A model generated the notes under the pieces. That model had not been told where the DNA came from. It saw only the letters and a list, made by a program, of their open reading frames with translations, and did not search any database. From positions 5,001 to 35,000 of the forward strand of contig ADNK01000874.1 in assembly GCA_000320545.1 (NCBI GenBank): 30,000 nt of DNA, given 5' to 3'. Source of the DNA: Bigelowiella natans CCMP2755 (Eukaryota > Cercozoa > Chlorarachniophyceae). The position numbers were made by a program, and so were the translations under genes. Below are positions 22,738 through 30,000 of the stretch, piece by piece; position 1 is the first letter of the stretch, and the number at the start of each line of letters is the position of its first letter.

Positions 22738-23616
22738 TACCTCATAGCACTCGCGCAGCGTATCGAAGAAGATGGAGGTATCTTTGAGGGAAAGACCTGC
22801 TCACAGGCAGAAAAAGTAAACAACGGTTGTAATAAATACACACCAGTCTGCAAACTACAAATAAATGTTACCGAGATAGCATTGGAACGAATAAAGGGGA
22901 ACCTAGAGGTGAATCAAGCAGCAACGATCAACAGAGATTTGATTGATGTCGCTGTAGCTGTGATGCTCAACGAAGATAACAAAGGAAATTGTGAAGAATT
23001 AGAGTGGTACAAGTCGTATTTATTGCAAAAGATGATGATGACACACCATCATTAGTATCCGGATGACGTGTTTTCTCATAGCTAAGTTGGAATTCCAGAT
23101 TAGTTGCGCCCGAATCTAAATGAGGTAATAATAATGCTGCAAGGTCAGACGTACTATTAATGAAGAATCGAAACGAGGTAATCTAAATGAGGTAATTAAT
23201 GATGCTGCAAGGTCAGACGTATGATTAATGAAGCTGGGGATATACTCATTCTCCAATCTTTCAGGATAAATGAAATTAAATTTGTGTATTTATGATATTT
23301 GAAACTTTATACACTCTACTTCTACATCTGTTTTTAATCATCGCTTACAACCTGACACATTGTGACGAGCATGGAGAATAGCACGCAGCACTAAAAATAA
23401 ATAACAATACAAATTAAATGTGCGTGTGTATCGTTGACCAACAAGAGGATGTTTCTCGTTTTCAAACCCAATATACCAAAAGAAAAACCACTGTGATCGA
23501 TCAGCCAACAAGTCTAATCAGCAATGGGGGGGTATTGGGGACAGTCTTGCATGCGCAAGCTTAGTTATGATGATTGATTGTACCAGAGCGAGCTCATTTG
23601 CTGCGAAAAATGTCAT
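19667..23616 (-). CDS. TMEM184/LAZ1-type multi-pass membrane protein (DUF300)
   Basis: Predicted seven-helix membrane protein, related to organic solute transporter alpha; plant LAZ1 acts at the vacuole. About 17 exons, nearly all phase-checked: 23584-23616, 23352-23390, 23047-23115, 22872-22902, 22741-22796, 22426-22503, 22121-22318, 21883-21962, 21689-21737, 21253-21330, 21024-21055, 20793-20852, 20650-20681, 20398-20423, 20230-20288, 19983-20026 and 19667-19863, giving about 386 residues. Family blocks in order: MRKHVIRILMMVPLYSF, DTLRECYEAVVIYSF, GYLGGE, TLQYVIVKPITALL, GYIYIVAINTISQALAIYCL, PKALVLKAVIFFTYWQA and ILCVEMSGFAVGQWFAW. Exon 22121-22318 includes an Asp-rich run (about 12 Asp/Glu) in a loop. 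The joins at 20650/20423 and the last exon (an intron 19716-19789 is possible) are uncertain. Introns carry many microsatellites. Confidence 0.93.
20598..21372. repeat. Trinucleotide arrays in TMEM184-like introns
   Basis: (CAA)n at about 20598-20635, (TAC)n at about 20735-20765 and (TAG)n at about 21344-21372. All lie in introns of the minus-strand gene. Confidence 0.9.
21993..22119. repeat. Poly-G run and (TAG)n array in TMEM184-like intron 7
   Basis: A 13-nt G run at about 21993-22005 (C run on the coding strand, upstream of the exon-8 acceptor), and (TAG)n at about 22088-22119, starting directly after the exon-7 donor on the coding strand. Confidence 0.9.
22577..22737. repeat. (TG)n, (CT)n and (ATC)n arrays in one intron
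   Basis: (TG)n at 22577-22598, (CT)n at about 22660-22694 and (ATC)n at about 22708-22737, all within the intron between the exons ending at 22741 and starting at 22503 on the coding strand. Confidence 0.93.
23113..23233. repeat. Tandem duplication, two copies about 67 nt apart
   Basis: Copies at 23113-23165 and 23180-23233 share ATCTAAATGAGGTAAT, then GCTGCAAGGTCAGACGTA, then ATTAATGAAG, with few differences. The left copy contains the 3' splice site of TMEM184-like exon 3; the right copy repeats that acceptor inside the intron. Confidence 0.9.
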
Positions 23617-24066
23617 TAGACTGCTTCTTGTGCACTTTTCTCTTCAAGAGATAGCGGTTGGTTAGTTCACAATAGTTGTGTGTTCTCCTGTGGTCCTCCT
23701 CCTCCACCACCCGCGCCTCCTGGAGCGACGTGCTACGACTACAGCAAATGGTGGCATAGGAGCACTTGCTCCCCAGTAACGATGTACATTTATCTCCCTA
23801 CGACATAAACAATTCCTTGTCGCGTTGCAAAAACATAGATCGTTGCGGCTCTGCACTGGAAATGCATCTTGATATCATCCTTCTACGACACTCAATAGCT
23901 TTTGTCGCAGCACCCGCAAATGGGCACATTTCTGTCACTCAAATGGGTGAAGAGATCATCATAAGTCCTGCGAAATACTAACTATCATTTTATCAAGATC
24001 TGTCGCATGCTCTGCTCGTCCCGTTGAGAAGGACCGATGCGCAGTCCTCGCTTATAGGAACCTCAG
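23617..24066. other. Head-to-head gap; 5' end of the propeller gene unresolved
   Basis: This must contain the first exon or exons of the plus-strand repeat gene. Candidate fragments are TTTANGGIGALAP (about 23730-23778) and AAPANGHISVTQMGEEIIISP (about 23910-23975), which resemble a repeat unit. I could not chain them in phase or find a signal peptide. Confidence 0.35.
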
Positions 24067-26846
24067 ATTCCACAAGATATAAGTACAGGGTGGGGATTAA
24101 AGCAAATGATGGAAGGTCAATCAGTTCGTCATACACCACTTTCCCATATCTGATAGAATCACATTGTACTACAGAATTTTCTGTCCTCCATTCCACGCCC
24201 CTAAGATTATGGTAAATTTCGCCGCCACACTCATCTTAAAGTCAAATTGTCTCAGAATTTTGAACTAGGTAATTGACCCCTGGGCAGAAACGACGACTTA
24301 CTTGTCGTCGCCGAAGGTAATACTGCAAAGGAGCGGATTCCATCATCCATATTTTGGTTTTCTTATCATCATTCATTTTTGTCATTCTAATTTTTAGGTT
24401 TGGCCTGTAAACTCAAAGGCGTACCGATCTGGGGCCTTAGGAGGAGATGGTAGTTGGAAATGAAAGCTTTAGAAACAATAAGAATTGCATCAGTACATTT
24501 CCGTTGTAATTGTAACGGCAAGATCAACTCAAAAATGATTTGCTTTTTGTCAAGGAAATATATATGCTATTCCGTTGAATGAAGATTACGTTCTCAAGAT
24601 TGACCCAATCACCGATACAGCGTAATAGTTGCAGACATACCTCCTCCAATGTCATGAGCTCGAAGTGACCTCCATGCCCCTTTTCAGGTCATTTCTGGCA
24701 CAGTCTTATGCGTACTCGAATTATCTTTACGACTCAGCAGTATTGGCTGATAACGGTAAGCTTCTCTATCAATGAAGGCAACATAAATTAACGCTTCATT
24801 TGAAATTAGGGAAAATCTACTCTCCACCCTACAGCGCAGATTATGTACTTGCTGTTGATCCCGTTCAGGTAGTAGCAATTTAAAAATTTTCATCATATTG
24901 CAATAAAGAATCAGTCTTATACCTTTTTAAACTATTTTGCTTGTCTCTCATCACTAACTAACAGCAAAGAAGCTACACATTGGCATTAAGTCTAAACGTT
25001 GGAGGTTAGGATAAACGCTTCTTGACATGCATACAGCACAACTTCAATTGATATGATTTTCGTTCTCTTTGGTTGTCGATTTCCTCAAGGTCAATACAAA
25101 ACGATTGCTAAAGCCGGCAATGGAAAGTTATACGCGGCTCCCTTCGGGTAGTTATCGTAAGTACTGTACCCTATGAATGCCTTAAATTAGTCTTTCTTCC
25201 TCCCCCCCCCCCCCTGGCAGTGCAAAGCATGTCCTGGAGATTGATCCAACAACAGATACAGCTACTGAGCTCACAGATAGGTAGGAACTGCTGCTGATAC
25301 TGCTAGTATGATAATGATTAACAATGAAGTAGTACATACAGGATTGATCATTATCAGCATCATCGTAAGGTCAATCATAACATTTTGTTTAGAGTATTTC
25401 CAACCGGAAGTGGCGCAGAACACTACGAATGCAGTTATTAGCAGGTGGTACACATGGATAGATAGATAGATAGATAGGTAGGTAGGTAGTAGTAGTAGTT
25501 ATCGCTGCTTCAGCGATGAACATTCAACTATGGTCCAGAGGAATAAGACCCTACGAAATATGAACTTTTACAAGCGACTACTACTACTACTACAATTAGG
25601 AGATGGAAAGATCTACGCTGTACCTTCTCGAACGGACAAGATTCTAGTGATCGATCCACTCACACGCACATCTTCGTTCCTTTCTTCGCCAACCTTTACC
25701 ATAGGTCATAACAACTTGACATGATTATCCGCCCTTATATCTTTTTGCAGCAGGAAAGATACAGACACTAACTAGTTATGCTCTCTCGTTGTGCATCCGT
25801 TGTCCTCATGATATTATACAGCTTCGTCCGGGGGCTCGTATGCTACTTGCTTAGCTGTTGGGGGGACAGTCATCGCTGCCCCATTACAGCAGCAAGATGT
25901 AGGACAATCATGATGATGTTAATGGTGTTAATGATGATAGTAATCCTCTAGCATCATACGATTGGAATAACAACTTATCAAAATAACATGACGATAAATT
26001 ATGTCTCTTAGTTCCTGAAGATAAGCAATGGAGCAGCAACTACAATTAGTTATGCTAGCCAGGCTGCTTCCTACAAGTTTAGGGCTGGAGTTACAGCGTA
26101 ACTTAGCACAATTATTTCATCATCTGATTTATTTGTTAGGAAGTGGTTAACGGTGTTTTGGTGTTGTGTTATTAAACTGCTATCTCCTTTTAGTGCGGAT
26201 GGTAAGGCTTACTTTTTGCCGTACGGAGAACATAGTGCATGGGTGTACGATAACAATGCGGGTGAGAATAACAACTAGAATATTTACCTTTTTGGTCAAC
26301 AACGGTTGAGAGCAGCATTGCCTCTTCAATACCATCAGTCACCGTCACTAAAGTGCCAGGGGCAACAAGAGACATCACTCGAGCGTAAGTTTACACGATA
26401 TATTTTCAACTTCAGTGGAAGAAGAATAAGTAGAAGCTGTAATTAGCTTTCATAATGTCTACTAGATCTTTGTGAGCATTTCATGTAATAACGGTGGTAG
26501 ATATCACGCTGCGGCTGCTGGTGGTGACGGCTACGCTTATGGGATACCCTACGATGGACTTAAGGTAGTAACTTTGGCGCTGATGATACTGCATACCCTG
26601 CATTCTTCGTGTACATATCTCTCGTTATTCTGATGATCTCTACATTAATCTTTCTCATAACAGGTGATGAAAGTCGCTACTGCACTGCCCCCTATTGCAC
26701 AACAGGTTATAACCCAATTCTTCCATCATTTATCTATTCCTTTCAGTGATAGAAATGTTTCCGCTGGACAGGTTGTATTCGTGCCGTTAGACTTGCCAAA
26801 ATCTTGTCTGGTCCATCCGACAGAAGGACAACGCGCGTGCTCTTGA
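24067..26846 (+). CDS. Tandem-repeat protein, beta-propeller-like (GDGKIYAxP...IDP repeats), 5' partial
   Basis: Function unknown. Exons: 24067-24115, 24175-24211, 24269-24316, 24398-24449, 24555-24621, 24688-24755, 24810-24868, 24965-25004, 25090-25147, 25221-25280, 25395-25444, 25600-25704, 25822-25898, 26012-26097, 26194-26261, about 26311-26384, 26477-26564 and 26664-26846. At least nine repeats share KYR-G-x-AxDGKIYAxP followed by xxVLxIDPxT: ANDGRIFCPPF, GGDGNIYAIPL, ADNGKIYSPPY, GNGKLYAAPF, GGDGKIYAVPS, VGGTVIAAPL, SADGKAYFLPY and GGDGYAYGIPY, plus a degenerate last unit. Such 45-50-residue units are typical of beta-propellers. The number exceeds one seven-blade wheel, so either one large or two propellers form. 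Phases agree except at 26261/26311, where the join is unclear. Whether the protein is secreted is unknown. Confidence 0.85.
25202..25214 (+). repeat. Poly-C run forming a splice acceptor tract
   Basis: About 13 C residues immediately upstream of the acceptor CTGGCAG at 25214-25220 in the propeller gene. Confidence 0.85.
25459..25498. repeat. (GATA)n/(GGTA)n and (GTA)n repeats in an intron
   Basis: GATA units grade into GGTA and then GTA units, inside the intron 25445-25599 of the propeller gene. (CTA)n follows at 25578-25593. Confidence 0.85.
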
Positions 26847-27328
26847 GCATGTACGTTGGCTTGTAAAATTTGATCTTCTAATTGTGGCATCGTACAGCAG
26901 CATATCTGCCTAGCTTAATTTAGTTCCTTGGCCATAGGATCATTTTTGCACCGCTAATTAAAATTCCCATTCGTGCTGCTCTCTAGCTCTGCCATCAGTA
27001 GTGTGCATGCATGCATAGCGCACGCTGATCGATAAGAACAAGCGCTTATTATTTTACCGAACTCCATCACAGCATTATTTACAACCGCCAGACATGTCAA
27101 TCTAGACTTTTATAATTAAACACATATTTTTACGCCTATAGCGCAATATAGGAGTAAAGTAACATTAGGACAGCAATATAGCAATTGAAATTAAAATTTA
27201 ACACATTCATTACATCCATTTAATATGGGTGTAAATTAACGTGCTGCTGCGTGCATGGTCATTCATTTTCATTGGCAGCAAATGCATTGGCTGCCACTTT
27301 ATTGTGACATTATCGACACATCATCGAA
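26847..27328. other. Tail-to-tail gap with GCATGC-rich DNA
   Basis: A 482-nt gap between convergent 3' ends. It contains the palindrome TGCATGCATGCA (27004-27015), GCGCACGCTGATCG and GTGCTGCTGCGTGCATGG, and an AT-rich part (27110-27240) resembling 19400-19470. No gene seen. Confidence 0.55.
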
Positions 27329-28148
27329 TTATTTATTGTACACAATACATGCCATCGTGTTCCGCCCAGTAGCAATGGCAAACACATCCTTATCCTTCAA
27401 ACTGCTGCCAAAAGCCCAAAACTTCTTCGTTGCAATGCCGACACGATGTGGTCCCATCATGTAGCATTTCATAGAGTCCACTTTGTTACCAGGGCCATTC
27501 AGAAATCTCTGTACACCGCATCTTAAAAGATAAAACAATAGCAGCAGCAAATAAGCAGCGCATCTAATAAGCTCACACTGTGCAAATGAAACTGGTTATA
27601 ATTGTACGACGACTGCCAATATCTTTTACTATGTAGTAGTAGTAGTAGTAGTAGTAGTAGTATTGAGATTGACGACCGACATTGCAGTGCCTGGTTATTG
27701 TGTTTTCTGTCACGTAATTGCACTATTTTGCGAAGAACAAATGGAAGAAGCATGGCTTCTATATATTTTCTTCTTGGATGTATAAGTAGTTGTTTTACTG
27801 TACGCGTACTGAATAGGCTACAACGTGGCTGATGTTCATCATACCTGCCGTCGTTAGACCCTGTAGATATAATAAGGAAATCATAAATAAATGTACGAGC
27901 TTTGTTACTAGTACTATTATCACTACGGCAAAAGGAAGAATTTGGGGAAGAGAGTAGTGCAGGTAGTGCTATGTGTCTATTCTTTTTTGAAATGGAAATC
28001 AGAGTGTATTATACATGTATGATATTGGCATATTATTCTTTTTTTTAGTGCGGTTGTCAAGTTGCAAATCATCGGAATTACCGCAGCCCCAAGCCCAAGC
28101 TTCCCCTTTGGTATTTATTGCTGCACAATGTATGTGTGCACTTACCTG

Positions 28149-28181
<33 letters not shown>

Positions 28182-28835
28182 AGAGAGCAGGAGGATAAAA
28201 ATAGGAGGAGGACATGGCAGCAATGAGGAGTTGTTGTCGCCAAGAAAAGGACGAGGACAACTACCACTAAAATATCTACTACTACTATAACTACTACTGC
28301 ATGATGACCACAGCAGCAAAGGGCCCTGCTTTATCGTATGGAGGAGCAATAGCAAACCTGCATCAGTATTGATAATATAGTAAGCATAATGAGCAGGAAT
28401 GTGATGGTGCGATGCTGTGTGTGTGCATTGATAACGCTGATGCTACTTAGCCATGATGATATTGTTCTTCTTCTTCTTCTTCTTGTAATATCAAATCAGC
28501 AGCTTAAATGAACCAATCATACTTTTCCTGCTTCTACAATTAACAAGCTGCTGCTGCTGCTGCTACTTCGATCTAGGTGTCGTTGTGAGCTTCCCGTTCG
28601 CAAAGGCGTCTAAGCATTCGGTAGTTAGAAGAAAATAAGGTGTTGCGTTAGACGCGGTCATTGTCCAAAAAGGAGGAATCAACGACGAATTTCAAGAGAG
28701 AATCTATCTCGTACACCGCCTAGAAATGATGATAAGGATTTTCTAGACTCCTTTCGGAAGAAGAGTGCATAATGCTAATCATCACGACGACGATGATGAT
28801 GATACATAGTTTAATAATGTTGCTGATGCATGTCA

Positions 28836-28875
<40 letters not shown>

Positions 28876-29010
28876 CATAAAATGCATGGTGATGTTACAA
28901 GAGATAACGTGCTAGTAATGCCTACTCGCAACAATGGCGACGACGACAACAAATAAATGGCAATAGCAATAAGTTTGGAATGCTTGGTTATCACCATCAT
29001 CATCATTGCT

Positions 29011-29042
<32 letters not shown>

Positions 29043-29248
29043 TAGTACCTCCCATTCGATACGGAGTAAGAGCATCCCATGGTTTGCCTAATCATAATCA
29101 GTATATGTACTATCATTCTACCCACTTACTTACAAACGAATGTGATGATAATAATGACGACGATGATGGATGTGTGCACTTCTTCTTCTTCCTCTTCTTC
29201 TCACCAAATGCCCCGGTCTTATCGCCTAGATTTCCTGAATGATGGAAC

Positions 29249-29283
<35 letters not shown>

Positions 29284-29476
29284 CGATGAAAATAATGCTC
29301 GTAATAGTAGCAGCAGCAGCAGCATGTGTTGCAGGCAGGGATGGTAGTGTTTATGTAATAGACTAAATACATCGATAATGCACACGCACACGGACATGCA
29401 CACATCGACGACGACGACCTAAGAGTCCTTTGTGGCAAGTTCCAAAAGAAAAGATATCTCCACTACCACTCACTAC
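27329..29476 (-). CDS. RCC1-repeat protein, incomplete model
   Basis: RCC1 repeats fold as a seven-blade propeller in chromatin-bound exchange factors and many other proteins, so no specific role is assigned. Upstream exons 29419-29476, 29205-29234 and 29049-29087 chain in phase and read VVSGSGDIFSFGTCHKGLLG, NLGDKTGAF and KPWDALTPYRMG. This is the usual GxxxxFGxxxxGxLG then Pro-x-Arg layout. A second chain, 28082-28145, 27845-27860, 27677-27808 and 27329-27521, reads VSAHIHCAAINTKGEAWAWG and ends KKFWAFGSSLKDKDVFAIATG...VYNK with a stop. The stretch 28146-29048 should hold at least one more exon, which I could not place. The 5' part extends beyond 29476. The 16-nt exon at 27845 is supported only by phase. 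AATAAA (27332-27337) overlaps the stop codon. Confidence 0.7.
27634..28181. repeat. (TAG)n arrays in RCC1-gene introns
   Basis: (TAG)n at about 27634-27662 and at 28150-28181. The second ends directly at the acceptor of the 28082-28145 exon on the coding strand. Confidence 0.9.
28838..29041. repeat. (TA)n and (TAC)n arrays
   Basis: (TA)n at about 28838-28870 and (TAC)n at about 29010-29041, in the unresolved intron region of the RCC1-type gene. The (TAC)n abuts the donor of exon 29049-29087. Confidence 0.9.
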
Positions 29477-29650
29477 CTAAGGAGGAGGAGGAGGAGGAGG
29501 AAGAGGAGTTACAAACAACATCAGAGGATAATTGTAAAGATAAAGGATCGTAGATCGTTCACATCCATGGACATACATCCATCCAAACGTTGTTACGGAA
29601 AAAAACTTTATCGAAGTTTATCATCATCATCATCATCATCATCGTCATCG
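29248..29650. repeat. (GAT)n, (GGA)n and (ATC)n arrays
   Basis: (GAT)n at 29248-29285, (GGA)n at about 29480-29500 (just upstream of an RCC1 exon acceptor on the minus strand) and (ATC)n at about 29620-29650. Confidence 0.9.
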
Positions 29651-30000
29651 TCGTTGTGTGTTCTTGCTTCATAGATCTATCTTCGTAGTAGCTCCTATTG
29701 TATACTTAGAATTCTTAAAACAAAAACTAGTAGTAGCAGGAGTAGTACAAGTGTGTGCGGTCCTTCGTTTCCTCCTTTCTTTGGATAATAGCTATCATTA
29801 CGTGTCCAAATGCCGTCGAGGAGGAGAAGCATAGAATCGGATAATTGTAATAATAAGATGATGAATCAATGGAAGGGAAGCTGAGTATCATCATCTTCGA
29901 TATATCCGTGTTTTCATCATCATCTTCAGCAGCAGCATCTTGTTATTTTAACACCATTCACCACATTACTACTACCCTCCCTTGCATCCCGCCTGGCCTT
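29477..30000. other. Right end: upstream part of the RCC1-type gene, not resolved
   Basis: Short minus-strand pieces such as VHGCERSTILY (around 29560-29590) could be RCC1 exons. Microsatellites dominate and no phase chain could be built. Confidence 0.3.

Noticed and set aside
22741-23055. A plus-strand open frame of about 100 codons (RIEEDGGIFEGKTC...) that looks like a terminal exon
   Set aside because: The minus strand here carries TMEM184-like exons 3 to 5 with matching phases and family motifs. The plus frame is an antisense shadow.
29432-29674. Plus-strand Arg/Ser-rich frame
   Set aside because: Built from GGA, ATC and related microsatellites, and antisense to an RCC1 exon (29419-29476).

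Overview
The window reads as nuclear DNA of a unicellular alga with a complex (secondary) plastid. Genes are split by short GT-AG introns, mostly 40-350 nt. Exons join in phase. Intergenic DNA and introns, mainly from about 16 kb rightward, are full of microsatellites. Two products are plastid proteins, Psb28 and a plant-type ClpS. Each carries an N-terminal hydrophobic segment followed by a basic, Ser/Thr-rich stretch, as expected of a bipartite signal plus transit leader. Neither shows the Phe-containing cleavage motif usual in diatoms and other red-lineage algae. This, with amoeboid-type signalling proteins, makes a chlorarachniophyte-like host my best guess. That is an inference, not a proof.

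I rebuilt ten genes by following splice sites and reading phase. From left to right: an unidentified gene cut by the left edge (-, 1-982); ClpS (+, 1615-2645); a PH-domain STE20-type kinase (-, 4521-7052); an ankyrin-repeat protein (-, 8873-10303); a 929-residue protein of unknown function (+, 11472-14524); a family-8 glycosyltransferase (-, 14937-17069); Psb28 (+, 17430-18911); a TMEM184/LAZ1-type membrane protein (-, 19667-23616); a tandem beta-propeller-like repeat protein (+, 24067-26846, 5' end unresolved); and an RCC1-repeat protein (-, 27329-29476, incomplete).

Strands alternate almost throughout, so genes lie head-to-head and tail-to-tail. Head-to-head gaps are often short (about 360 nt for the glycosyltransferase and Psb28). 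Four of the five tail-side gaps, and the gap behind the ankyrin gene, hold an unusual DNA style rich in GCATGC and CTAGC words and short palindromes, with no convincing gene. I see no operon, mobile element with recognisable enzymes, CRISPR array, rRNA or tRNA.

Functionally the genes are a mixed housekeeping and signalling set. Psb28 (photosystem II assembly) and ClpS (plastid proteolysis) share a compartment; the others have no evident shared pathway. Many real exons here are short and lack ATG codons, so simple reading-frame calls in 16-30 kb mostly pick antisense or intron shadows.
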